From VXPQ01 sp965223485 (GTDB lineage Bacteria > Bacteroidota > Rhodothermia > Rhodothermales > VXPQ01), in assembly GCA_965223485.1 (NCBI GenBank), contig OZ244993.1:2852001-2916000 (forward strand): DNA of 64,000 nucleotides, written 5' to 3'. A model generated the notes under the pieces. The model was not told the origin of the DNA, made no database searches, and saw only the letters and a program-made list of their open reading frames with translations. Positions within the stretch are counted from its first letter, which is position 1. Each line of letters starts with the position of its first letter. Of the stretch, positions 43,399 to 52,975 are shown piece after piece. Position numbers and translations under genes: made by a program.

Positions 43399-44463
43399 AT
43401 GGAAGATTTTCTGAATAGTTTGGGAGAGATGGCATGGCTGGGTTCGCCGCTTGATGTCTGGTTCATGTTGGGTGTTGTCTGGGCGGTGATCACTGTTGCT
43501 CTGGTTTTTGCCCACCGCATACTCCTCCGGCGTTTTCACCGGCTGGCGACGCGCACAGCGACCATCATAGACGACATTTTCGTGACGCTGCTGGAGCGTA
43601 CGAAACTGTATTTCCTCGTTGCGCTCTCCCTGTACATAGCGGTGGGGGCAGTACCATTGTCCGAACAGGTGACGAGCTATATATCGCGGATCGCCTTCGT
43701 GTTTCTGCTCGTGCAGGTCGTGTTCTGGGGAAATGGCGCCATTACGGACTGGGTCCGGCTTTACAAGGAGCGGAAACTTGAGAAAGACGCCGGCGCGGTC
43801 ACGTCCATGCAGGCGATCGGCTTCCTTGCCCGTCTGTTGCTTTATACGGCGCTTCTGCTGGTTGCACTGGACAACTTCGGCATTGACGTCACGGCGCTTA
43901 TCGCCGGGCTCGGGATAGGCGGCATCGCCGTGGCGCTCGCCATGCAGAATATCCTCGGGGATTTGTTCGCCTCGCTCACTATCGTGCTCGACAAGCCATT
44001 CGAGGTAGGCGATTTTCTGATCGTGGGAGATACGCTGGGGACGGTCGAGAAAGTTGGTTTGAAGACGACGCGCCTGCGCAGTTTGTCCGGGGAACAGATC
44101 GTGCTTGCCAACGGCGATCTGCTTGGTAGCCGGATACGAAACTACAAGCGGATGCAGGAGCGCCGTATCGTCTTTTCGCTGGGAGTGGCCTACGACACGT
44201 CTGCAGAGCAACTCGAACGTATCCCGGACATGGTGCGGGAAATCGTCGAGGTGCAGGAGCATACCCGGTTCGACCGGGCGCACTTTACTCGTTTCGGCGA
44301 TTCCACACTCGATTTCGAGGTGGTGTATTACATGGCAACGCCTGACTACCTGACCTTCATGGACATTCAGCAGGCGATTAATCTTGCGGTATTCCGCCGC
44401 TTCGAGGAAGAAAGCATCGAATTCGCTTTTCCCACCCGTACAGTACATGTCAAGCAGGGGTAG
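43399..44463 (+). CDS. MscS-family mechanosensitive channel
   Basis: The 354-residue protein has several N-terminal membrane helices and the pore helix GLGIGGIAVALAMQNILGDLFASLTIVLDKPFEVGDFL, the MscS core. A cytoplasmic beta domain follows (GTVEKVGLKTTRLRSLSGEQIVLANGDLL) and an alpha-beta vestibule (VAYDTSAEQLERIP). It releases solutes on hypo-osmotic shock. It is 9 bases after the GCS2-CBS gene, so the two are probably one transcript. Confidence 0.93.
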   Translation: MEDFLNSLGEMAWLGSPLDVWFMLGVVWAVITVALVFAHRILLRRFHRLATRTATIIDDIFVTLLERTKLYFLVALSLYIAVGAVPLSEQVTSYISRIAFVFLLVQVVFWGNGAITDWVRLYKERKLEKDAGAVTSMQAIGFLARLLLYTALLLVALDNFGIDVTALIAGLGIGGIAVALAMQNILGDLFASLTIVLDKPFEVGDFLIVGDTLGTVEKVGLKTTRLRSLSGEQIVLANGDLLGSRIRNYKRMQERRIVFSLGVAYDTSAEQLERIPDMVREIVEVQEHTRFDRAHFTRFGDSTLDFEVVYYMATPDYLTFMDIQQAINLAVFRRFEEESIEFAFPTRTVHVKQG

Positions 44464-44900
<437 letters not shown>

Positions 44901-46076
44901 ATGAGGTGTAACGAATGTCTCTGCTCTATCCTTCTTATCGTGATCGTTTGCAGCGCAACCGTATGTCCGAACGTGTTTGCGCAAACCAGGTCTTCCCGTC
45001 CCTACCCGGATACCGGACTTGAATTCGTACAACAGCCTGTCATTGAGGAAGCCCCGGTTCTGTCGCCGCGCGACGGGATGCATGTCATCGATATAACGGA
45101 ATGCCCGACAGGCCGGTCGGGACGCTTGGGAGAAGAATGCACGTATCCCGGAACCAGCGCTAAATTCGATGCCCATTTGTCCATAGATACTACTGTGGTC
45201 TACGACACTGGCCGAAACGAGGACCAGGTATACCTTAAGGCGGAGCCCGAGGACATTATGGCGCAGCTATACGACGTACCTGGCGAGGTGCGTCTCTCGG
45301 CTGTTTTCGTGGCGCCGGTATACGATAACCAGTTCGCCAATTCGCAGGCGCCCTTTGCCGCTCCCCGCAATTTCACGCTCAAGGTATGGAATGTAGGCAA
45401 CGATGGTTTCCCGGGCGACGAATTCTATAGTATGGATGTGGACGAAGCTCCCAACGCATCGCACATCGACTTCGATTCCCATGAATATTCGTTCCTGGAG
45501 ATCGATCTCCCTGAGGATGAGGAGGTGCTTGCGAGGCTTCCGGATCGGATTTTTATTGGCCTTGCCAACAAGGGAACCGACATCAATTATCTTGTCCGTA
45601 CAACCGCGCGAACCGCCGTACAGAATATCCTGGTTAGTGTAGTGTACAATACCGATGCCAACCTGGCGCCTGTAGGCTGGTATTCCTTAGGCAACTTTGC
45701 GGCGTGTCGTAACAACGAGTGCGTTCCCCTCGACGATCAGGTATTTCCCATCCGCGCCCGGTTCCTTGCTTCCCTGGGGCCCACAGCCACGGACGATCCG
45801 GTGGAACTCCCGTCCGGCGTGAGTCTGGCGCAGAACTATCCGAACCCGTTCAATCCGGCCACTTCAATCTCCTGGACGCAACCGGTTTCCGCCCGGGTCC
45901 GGATATCTGTGTACAACCTGCTGGGGCAGAAGATGGCTACACCGGCGGACGGCCTGCGCCCGGCAGGCGAGCATGAAGTGCAACTGGATGCATCCGGGTG
46001 GGCCAGCGGCGTGTACGTCTATGTGCTCGAAACGGGGACACACATGCTGACCCGGCGCATGGTGCTGCTGAAATAA
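44901..46076 (+). CDS. T9SS cargo protein, short paralogue without protease domain
   Basis: The 391-residue protein has a signal peptide (ILLIVIVCSATVCPNVFAQ), then the segment LEFVQQPVIEEAPVLSPRDGMHVI shared with the next gene. A beta-rich domain follows (YDTGRNEDQVYLKAEPEDIMAQLYDVP, FTLKVWNVGNDGFPGDEFYSMDVDEAPNASH). The C-terminal T9SS sorting domain is NYPNPFNPATSISW...GVYVYVLETGTHMLTRRMVLLK. Its N-terminal block and whole C-terminal half are close copies of the 852-residue neighbour, but the metalloprotease domain is absent. It is exported by Sec and should be surface-attached through PorU/PorV. Function is unknown. Confidence 0.85.
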   Translation: MRCNECLCSILLIVIVCSATVCPNVFAQTRSSRPYPDTGLEFVQQPVIEEAPVLSPRDGMHVIDITECPTGRSGRLGEECTYPGTSAKFDAHLSIDTTVVYDTGRNEDQVYLKAEPEDIMAQLYDVPGEVRLSAVFVAPVYDNQFANSQAPFAAPRNFTLKVWNVGNDGFPGDEFYSMDVDEAPNASHIDFDSHEYSFLEIDLPEDEEVLARLPDRIFIGLANKGTDINYLVRTTARTAVQNILVSVVYNTDANLAPVGWYSLGNFAACRNNECVPLDDQVFPIRARFLASLGPTATDDPVELPSGVSLAQNYPNPFNPATSISWTQPVSARVRISVYNLLGQKMATPADGLRPAGEHEVQLDASGWASGVYVYVLETGTHMLTRRMVLLK

Positions 46077-46233
46077 TTGCGGCAAGTATCCGATAATCAA
46101 CTTTGCAAGCAAGTGCGGTATGCATTCCATGCGCCCCCCCTGCATGCACCGGCCGGCTTCATTAGCAGTTGCTCTCGCAAGGTATCGTTGGGTTTCATGT
46201 TGCTGAAAACAAGACGGCGCTGTTTACGGATGT

Positions 46234-46260
46234 GTGCGTACCTGTGTTACAAGGTACACA
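46234..46260 (+). other. Imperfect hairpin between the two cargo paralogues
   Basis: GTGCGTACCT and AGGTACACA flank an 8-base loop, with two imperfect positions near the stem base. It sits inside a 275-base gap (46077-46351) that otherwise shows no ORF. A terminator is unlikely because no T run follows; an RNA structure in the leader of the second cargo gene is possible. Confidence 0.3.
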
Positions 46261-46351
46261 TTCTGTCTGATTCCAGGACCCCCGGTGTATGCCGCTATCA
46301 TTTCCCGATCGTCCCCCGCTCTTTGCTCACAGGCGCCTATCTCGTATTCCG

Positions 46352-48910
46352 ATGATCAAACACCTTACCACGTGTCTCTCCCCGGCTCTCTGCTTTGCCT
46401 TGCTGATTGCCGTATCGCCTGCGTTTGCCCAGTCTTCGGGCAGGCTTGAAATCATGCAACCGCCTGCCATCGAGGAAGACCCTGCCCTGTCGGCGGACGA
46501 CGGGATGCGCGTCATCCACGTGACGGACCGGCTGGCCCGTATGCCGGAGGCCATAGCCGCATTTAAGGCGTATCATGAAGCGAAAGCCCTTGGCTTGCTG
46601 CCTGTGGCAAAGACCGCGGTATCCTACGAGATCGGCTCCGAGAAAGAGTTTAATGTACTTGCAGACATCAATAGGGATATACCCACCTGGGAAACCCTCA
46701 CGTTTACGCTGGTGGCCGAGAGCGATAGCGCCAACCTCTGGATATCTAACGACCAGCAGGAGCAGGGAACCGTCAGCGAGGAACAACTCACGCAGATCAC
46801 AGCCTATGTGCTTTCCGAGACGCCCGAGGAATCCTGGCGCTCCGAAAAAGGCATTGTTACAAACAACAACCATATTTTCGGCGATCCGCCGGATTCTCCC
46901 GATGCGGACGGCAAGGTCGATATTCTTCTGTTCGATATTGAGGAAGGCAACGACGATTGCTGCGTGCTCGGCTATGTCACGAGGCAAGACCTCAATCCGA
47001 ATCCGGATCCGGGCGAGGGCAATGCAGCCAATATCCTTTATGTCGACCTGCCCCAGGGAATACGCTTCGGCATCCCTTCGCTCGGAGGCACTATTGCGCA
47101 CGAGTACCAGCACCTGATCCATAATGCATATCAGTCGGGCAGCAGCGAACTGAGCTTCATCAACGAGGGGCTGTCGGAATGGGCGGAACTGCTGAACGGG
47201 TTCCCGCCCCGACCCATTCGGTATCTGAACGATCCGGAGGAAATTGGTGTCCGGTTGCTCACCTGGCGTAGTCGGGGAACGATCCGACAGGTTCTGCACG
47301 ATTACCAGCGATCAGGGCTCTTCACCACCTACATTGCGGATCGGATCGGGCCGGAAGCCACCGGATCCATTGTACGCGCAAAATGCCCCTCGGGCGTCAA
47401 CTATTGCCCGATAGGATCGTGGCTCACCGGCGTGCCCGGATACGACCTGATCCTCAGTGATCACAACCTTACCACGGCGGATATCGTGGCGGATTTTCAC
47501 ACCACGAATTTTGTCAACGACGCTGGGGTAGATACAAAATATGCCTACAAATCCCCGTTCCGGCAAGGCCTGAGAGCAGTATCTACTGTCATAGTGGATA
47601 CCGAGGTTGACCCCGCACCCTCCGAGACCACGGTGAACGTGTCAAGCGGGGCTGTCGACTATCTGACCTGGGAGAACGTCACGAACCTCGCGCTGGAAAT
47701 CAAGGACTTCGAGGATACAGGAGGCGGAGGAACGGACACCCGGATTGCTGCAGGCGGCGGGTATGCGAAAACCGCGGGCGCAAGCAACCGCTCCAACCTG
47801 TCGTTGCGGCTGTTCACCGAAGCGGGAGCGAAGCACCTCGTGGACCTCGATCCCGAAACGCAAACGCACACAGTTTCCGGAGAGTATGCACGGGTTACCC
47901 TTATCGTCGCGCATACCCGCGCGTCGGAGAGTTTCACTGCTGCGTCTATCAGACTGGATATTACCGGAAGCTGGGGAGGCGCCGCGTTCGATGTGACTAC
48001 CGTGGCCTACGAAACCGGTAAAAATGAGGACCGGGTATACCTTCGCGGAGATGCTGAGGACATTATGGCGCAGCTATACGATGTACCTGACAAGGCGCGT
48101 CTGGCGGCTGTCTTCGTGGCGCCGATATACGATAACCAGTATAGCAATTCAACGGTACCTGACGGCGAACCCCGCGATTTCACCCTCAAGGTATGGAATG
48201 TGGGCGATGACGGCTTTCCGGGGGACGAACTCTATAGCATGGATGTGGACGAGTCGCCCAATGCATCGCACTTCGACTTTCGTTCCATAACGTATTCGTT
48301 TTTGAGGGTCACTCTTCCGGCGGACGAGGAGGCGCTTGCGACGCTCCCGGAGCGGATTTTCATTGGTCTCACGAACAAGGGAACCGATGTCAATTACCTC
48401 TCCGCCACGCTTGCCCGAAGCACCGTGCAGGATACCCTGGCATACTGGTACCACGCCGTTGGCGCGGACCCCATCGCCTGGCGCCCTATGGCGACACTTC
48501 GGCTGTGTCGAAAGGAGGGAGGGGGTTGTGACAGGAACAACGACGAGGACGGGTGGCTTTCGCTCGCCGGGCAGGTGTTTCCCATCCGCGCCCTGTTCCT
48601 CACTTCCCTGGGGCCCACATCCACGGACGATCCGGTGGAACTCCCATCCGGCGTGAGTCTGGCGCAGAACTATCCGAACCCGTTCAATCCGAGCACCTCA
48701 ATCTCCTGGATGCAACCGGTTTCCGCCCGGGTCCGGCTGTCCGTGTACAACCTGCTGGGACAGAAGATGGCTATGCCTGTGGACGGTCTGCACCCGGCGG
48801 GCGAGCATGAAGTGCGGCTGGATGCATCCGGGTGGGCCAGCGGCGTGTACGTCTATGTGCTTGAAACAGGGACGCACATGCTGACCCGGCACATGGTGCT
48901 GCTGAAATAA
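46352..48910 (+). CDS. T9SS cargo metalloprotease (M30-like HEYQH) with paralogous C-terminal half
   Basis: ATG 46352 gives 852 residues; the upstream in-frame ATG lacks a signal-like start. The signal peptide ends VSPAFAQ. Residues about 110-420 form a zincin domain: VDILLFDIEEGNDDCCVLGYVT, then GGTIAHEYQHLIHN (HEYQH, 250-254) and INEGLSEWAELL with the candidate Glu ligand, as in M30 hyicolysin-like enzymes. From about 550 the sequence repeats the short paralogue (YETGKNEDRVYLRGDAEDIMAQLYDVP, FTLKVWNVGDDGFPGDELYSMDV). It ends with NYPNPFNPSTSISW...TRHMVLLK. It is probably a surface or secreted protease. Confidence 0.85.
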   Translation: MIKHLTTCLSPALCFALLIAVSPAFAQSSGRLEIMQPPAIEEDPALSADDGMRVIHVTDRLARMPEAIAAFKAYHEAKALGLLPVAKTAVSYEIGSEKEFNVLADINRDIPTWETLTFTLVAESDSANLWISNDQQEQGTVSEEQLTQITAYVLSETPEESWRSEKGIVTNNNHIFGDPPDSPDADGKVDILLFDIEEGNDDCCVLGYVTRQDLNPNPDPGEGNAANILYVDLPQGIRFGIPSLGGTIAHEYQHLIHNAYQSGSSELSFINEGLSEWAELLNGFPPRPIRYLNDPEEIGVRLLTWRSRGTIRQVLHDYQRSGLFTTYIADRIGPEATGSIVRAKCPSGVNYCPIGSWLTGVPGYDLILSDHNLTTADIVADFHTTNFVNDAGVDTKYAYKSPFRQGLRAVSTVIVDTEVDPAPSETTVNVSSGAVDYLTWENVTNLALEIKDFEDTGGGGTDTRIAAGGGYAKTAGASNRSNLSLRLFTEAGAKHLVDLDPETQTHTVSGEYARVTLIVAHTRASESFTAASIRLDITGSWGGAAFDVTTVAYETGKNEDRVYLRGDAEDIMAQLYDVPDKARLAAVFVAPIYDNQYSNSTVPDGEPRDFTLKVWNVGDDGFPGDELYSMDVDESPNASHFDFRSITYSFLRVTLPADEEALATLPERIFIGLTNKGTDVNYLSATLARSTVQDTLAYWYHAVGADPIAWRPMATLRLCRKEGGGCDRNNDEDGWLSLAGQVFPIRALFLTSLGPTSTDDPVELPSGVSLAQNYPNPFNPSTSISWMQPVSARVRLSVYNLLGQKMAMPVDGLHPAGEHEVRLDASGWASGVYVYVLETGTHMLTRHMVLLK

Positions 48911-48920
48911 TTGCACCTGC

Positions 48921-49052
48921 CCAGTTACCCTGCGGTGAACTGGTCCGGTACCGATAATCGTAGTCCGTGATCGGAGGGCCATCGTTTGCAGGCTCATTCC
49001 AATTCACCGCCAAGCTGTTTGCCGAAGCCCTTAAAACGGACGGAGCACCCGG
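48921..49052 (-). pseudogene. FN3-domain gene remnant, 132 bp
   Basis: This stretch aligns without gaps to 51660-51791 inside the FN3/spondin cargo gene (10 differences in 132, about 92% identity), in the same orientation. It would encode the FN3 piece NEPANDGPPITDYDYRYRTS. It has no start or sorting domain and ends exactly at the metG stop codon (49053-49055). It is best read as the leftover of a partial duplication or of a deleted paralogue. Confidence 0.85.
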
Positions 49053-50819
49053 CTACCGTGCACCCCTTCCCCCCTCCGATTCCGCCGCTCTCCTGCGAAG
49101 TTTCTCCAACTGCGCCGCGATCTGTGCGTCCTCGACCTTACGAAAAAGAATTTCGGGCTCGCCCAGTTCATGTCCGGCTTCGAGTATGGCCCCTGCCGCT
49201 TCATCCCAACCAATCGGGCCTGCATTTCCGCCGGCATCACTCGAACGTACTCCCTGTAACCGAAGCATGGACCGCAACCGCACCCCACTGTGCGGCAGCA
49301 CCGGTTCCAACAACACGGAAAGCGCCGCGCAAAGCTGCAAGGACACATGCACCGTGTTGGCGCAAGCACAGGGATCGGTCTTTGCGGTGCGCCAGGGCTC
49401 TCTGTCGTTGAAATACTTGTTGCCGAGCCGGGCCAGTTGCATCGTCTCGAAAACAGCCTCGCGATTGCGAAAGGCTTCGTACCGCTGCCCTATCCTTGCC
49501 GGAAACGCTGTAAGCGCGTCCAGTACTTCCCGATCTTCTTGCGACGCATCTGTCAGGGGGGGCACTTTCCCATCCATGTATCTTGCGGCGAACGTCATCG
49601 CCCGATGGAAGAAATTCCCCAACACGTCGGCCAGTTCTCCATTGACGCGCGCCTGAAAATCGCCCCAACTGAAATCGGCGTCTTTCGTTTCGGGGAGTGT
49701 CGCCGCCATAGCGTACCGCAGCAAATCAGGCGAAAATTCCTCAAGGTATTCGTGCAGCCACACGGCCCAGCCGCGGCTGGTGGACAATTTCTCTCCTTCG
49801 AGATTCAGAAATTCGTTGGCCGGCACATTATCCTCGAGCACAAACCCCCCGTGTTCCATCAACATGGCCGGAAACATGAGGCAATGGAACACGATGTTGT
49901 CCTTGCCGACGAAGTGTAACAACTTCGTCCCGTCGTCCTGCCAGTATCGCTTCCACGCTTCGGGATCCCCTGTGGCAGTCGCCCATTCCTTCGTGGCCGA
50001 GATATATCCGATGGGGGCATCGAACCACACGTAGATCACCTTGCCGCGCGCATCCACGCCGACCGTCTCCGCCACGTCTTCCGGCACCGGAACGCCCCAG
50101 GGTACATCGCGCGTAATGGCCCGATCCCGCAATCCATCCTGAAACCAGCTCCGTATCTGGCCCAGCACATTGGGCTTCCATTCCGGATGCGTCGCAATCC
50201 ACGCTTCGAGCTTCGCTTGCAAATCACCCAGCGGCAGGTGCCAGTGTGTGGTTTCACGCAGTTCCGGAACCGCATCCGTCAGTGTGCTCCGGGGATTACC
50301 AAGTTCCGCAGGACTGAGGGACACGCCGCATTGCTCGCACTGATCGCCGTAGGCGCTTTCGTACCCGCACGACGGACACGTGCCCATGACGAATCGGTCG
50401 GCCAGAAAAATCTTCGCTTCCGGGTCGTAGAGTTGCTCTTCGGTCTTTAGCCTGAAGAGGCCCTTTTCAGCCAACCGGCGAAAGAAATCCTGACTGGTCT
50501 TTCGATGTACGTCGGAGGTCGTTCGCCCGTAGTAGTCGAAACTCATCCCGAAACGCTCGAAACTGTCGCGAATCATCGGATGATATTCGTCAACGATATC
50601 CTGCGGAGTAATGCCTTCCCGGTGCGCCCGCATCATGATCGCCACCCCGAATTCGTCGGAGCCGCACACGTAGAGCACATCCCGCCCCTTCATGCGCTGG
50701 TAGCGCGCATAGAGATCGGCAGGTAGATACGCCCCCGCCAGATGACCCAAATGAAGAGGCCCGTTTGCGTACGGCAACGCAGAAGTAACAAGAATGCGGT
50801 CGAAATCATGCGGGGGCAT
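49053..50819 (-). CDS. metG: Methionyl-tRNA synthetase
   Basis: The class I synthetase has 588 residues. ALPYANGPLHLGHLAG contains the HIGH-like HLGH, and KLSTSRG the KMSKS equivalent. A zinc-knuckle pair is present (CPSCG and CEQCG), with WFDAPIGYISAT in the core. The anticodon-binding domain is present, but the C-terminal EMAP/Trbp111-like tRNA-binding domain of longer MetG is absent; the protein ends in a charged Arg-rich tail (RRRAAESEGGRGAR). It attaches methionine to initiator and elongator tRNA-Met. It is flanked on both sides by FN3 gene material. Confidence 0.96.
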   Translation of the reverse strand: MPPHDFDRILVTSALPYANGPLHLGHLAGAYLPADLYARYQRMKGRDVLYVCGSDEFGVAIMMRAHREGITPQDIVDEYHPMIRDSFERFGMSFDYYGRTTSDVHRKTSQDFFRRLAEKGLFRLKTEEQLYDPEAKIFLADRFVMGTCPSCGYESAYGDQCEQCGVSLSPAELGNPRSTLTDAVPELRETTHWHLPLGDLQAKLEAWIATHPEWKPNVLGQIRSWFQDGLRDRAITRDVPWGVPVPEDVAETVGVDARGKVIYVWFDAPIGYISATKEWATATGDPEAWKRYWQDDGTKLLHFVGKDNIVFHCLMFPAMLMEHGGFVLEDNVPANEFLNLEGEKLSTSRGWAVWLHEYLEEFSPDLLRYAMAATLPETKDADFSWGDFQARVNGELADVLGNFFHRAMTFAARYMDGKVPPLTDASQEDREVLDALTAFPARIGQRYEAFRNREAVFETMQLARLGNKYFNDREPWRTAKTDPCACANTVHVSLQLCAALSVLLEPVLPHSGVRLRSMLRLQGVRSSDAGGNAGPIGWDEAAGAILEAGHELGEPEILFRKVEDAQIAAQLEKLRRRAAESEGGRGAR

Positions 50820-50900
50820 GGAAGCGGTACCATACAGGGCAATTTTGAACGAACGGCATACAGTACGACAGCCCCTGTACGATGTTCGGACGCCAACGGC

Positions 50901-52856
50901 TTACTTCACCAGCATCATCGTACGCACAATGGTCTTGTCTCCCGCATGCAAGCGATACACATATAAACCGCTTGGAAAATTGCGCGCCCCGAAACGCACC
51001 GTATGATTGCCCGCAGGCTTCGATTGGTCGACCAGGATTGCTACTTCATGCCCCAGCAGGTCGTACACCGCAAGATGCACTTGGCCTGCCAGCGGCAACG
51101 CATAGCGTATGGTTGTCTCCGGATTGAAAGGATTCGGATAGTTGGCCGAGAGCGTCACCTCGGCGGGTAATTCCTCGCTTTCTGTGTTTATTACAGTAGG
51201 CAGCATCACTACCACTTCTGCGGGCAGTCCCCCGCCATGCTCGTTCACTGCGCGCACTTGGAAGACGTACTCTTGTTCGTTCATCAGCCCGGTAACCGTA
51301 TAGCTGCGGGCGTTCGCTTCGCCGGGGCCGCTTTCGGGGATGTCCGTATAGGCAGTGAAGTCTCCGCCGCTTTCCTTGTACCGGTAGGCGTAGCCGGTGA
51401 TGTCCGCTCCGCCGTCATCGTTTGGCGCATCCCAACTCAACGTCACTTGTGCATTGCCCGTAGTAGCCTGCAGGTTCTCCGGGGCATCCGCGGTCGTGCC
51501 AGGCGGTGGCGATGACAGGGTCATACCCGTGCCCGAAAGTGACCAATTGCTCGAACCCTCGGCATTTGTCGCAAGAACCTGTACATCGTAGGCCGTGTTG
51601 TCAGAAAGACTGCCGATCGTTGTTGACAGTCCCGTGATCGGCGGGTTGGTTATTTCGGTCCAGTTACCCTGCGGCGAACTTGTCCGGTACCGATAATCGT
51701 AGTCCGTGATCGGAGGGCCGTGGTTTACAGGTTCATCCCAACTCACCGCCAGGCTGTTTGCCGAAGCGCTTAAAACGGACGGAGCACCCGGTACGTCCGG
51801 CGCCTCCGTATCGTCATCGGTCACAATAACCACCACCGTCTGCTCCGCCTCCATCTCCCGGGTGCCCGTGCCGCTCGTCGCCCGCACCCTCACCTCATAG
51901 CGGTTGTCCTTGTCGGCGTCCTGCCGATCCTCGTAGTTTGGAGCTACCCTGAACGTCAGCACGCCCATCGACGTGATCGCAAAAAGCGCCCCGTCCGCGC
52001 CTACCGCAATCGTGTAGCCCGTCACGCTGTCTGCGTCGTCACTGTCCGTCGCTTGCACCGTTCCCGCCGTCACGCTGTTCTCCAATACGGAAAAACTCAC
52101 CGAGCCAGTGAACGCCGGCGCAACATTACTCTCTTCGGTCTCCTGGAGATCAAACGTGAGCATCGCCATGGGTTCGTCAGAGAACTTGCCCATTCCCTTG
52201 ATGCTCATGATCGTTCCCTGAGGCGAGGTAGGGGAATTACTTAGCGAGAACCCGTCTCCATCCTCGGTCCCGGCATCGTACGGGAACAGATCGACCTCAC
52301 GCTCCGACAGCCATTGGCCCTGAGCATCGAGCAGAGACAACCCGGAAACACCGACGAACCAGTCCGGACTGGGGCCGATCATCGACAGCAGGGTGAACAG
52401 CGGGTGGTCGTTTGTGACCTCAATCTCGAATGTGGCTGTAACGGTAGGACTGAATCCGATGCTTTTCCTGACGAGGGAAGCATTCGTACCTGCCGCGGTG
52501 ACTTCGTCCTCGAAGTCCCCCGTAACACCCAGTTCCGCAACATCCTCGACCCCGGGAGTAGCCATGCCGCCAGACTCCCAGAACGTCACCATATCATTAT
52601 GTACCGCGCCGACCAGCGTTGTAAAGTGCGCGCTACCCACAACCCCGTCGGGCGTGCTTGCGGCGGTCCAGTTGCCCTGGAACGTCACCGTGTAGGTCGC
52701 GGGATCGGGAGTCGTCTGCGCCTGCGCCGGGATCATCGTCATCAGTGCAATGAGCGCCACCGGAAACCCCAAAGCAATGCGGATGACCGGGGAAGCAGAC
52801 GCCCATGTCGGTATGCGCCTGCTAAGCCGCCGGGAAATGAACCAGGGTGTAGCCAT
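50901..52856 (-). CDS. T9SS cargo with Spondin_N, cadherin-like and two FN3 domains
   Basis: ATG 52856 is favoured (651 residues), giving a signal peptide ending MIPAQAQ; the frame opens further upstream to 52961. Domains in order: Spondin_N-like (TYTVTFQGNWTAASTP...GSAHFTTLVGAVHNDMVTFWESG), a cadherin/CA-type repeat (APAFTGSVSFSVLENSVTAGTV...DADSVTGYTI), two FN3 domains (PGAPSVLSASANSLAVSWDEP and APENLQATTGNAQVTLSWDAP), and a T9SS sorting domain (NYPNPFNPETTIRYALP...GLYVYRLHAGD). All are extracellular adhesion-type modules. It is probably a surface adhesin exported through PorU/PorV. A fragment of its first FN3 domain is repeated at 48921-49052. Confidence 0.85.
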   Translation of the reverse strand: MATPWFISRRLSRRIPTWASASPVIRIALGFPVALIALMTMIPAQAQTTPDPATYTVTFQGNWTAASTPDGVVGSAHFTTLVGAVHNDMVTFWESGGMATPGVEDVAELGVTGDFEDEVTAAGTNASLVRKSIGFSPTVTATFEIEVTNDHPLFTLLSMIGPSPDWFVGVSGLSLLDAQGQWLSEREVDLFPYDAGTEDGDGFSLSNSPTSPQGTIMSIKGMGKFSDEPMAMLTFDLQETEESNVAPAFTGSVSFSVLENSVTAGTVQATDSDDADSVTGYTIAVGADGALFAITSMGVLTFRVAPNYEDRQDADKDNRYEVRVRATSGTGTREMEAEQTVVVIVTDDDTEAPDVPGAPSVLSASANSLAVSWDEPVNHGPPITDYDYRYRTSSPQGNWTEITNPPITGLSTTIGSLSDNTAYDVQVLATNAEGSSNWSLSGTGMTLSSPPPGTTADAPENLQATTGNAQVTLSWDAPNDDGGADITGYAYRYKESGGDFTAYTDIPESGPGEANARSYTVTGLMNEQEYVFQVRAVNEHGGGLPAEVVVMLPTVINTESEELPAEVTLSANYPNPFNPETTIRYALPLAGQVHLAVYDLLGHEVAILVDQSKPAGNHTVRFGARNFPSGLYVYRLHAGDKTIVRTMMLVK

Positions 52857-52975
52857 AACCGGTATCAAGCGGGAAAGCGACAGGGAAAACTTCGCGCAAG
52901 CGAACAATTTCGCAGGTATGGCATACAGTACGCCGACCTGAATCTGATGTTCAAATCTCAATCACGGGTATCGCC

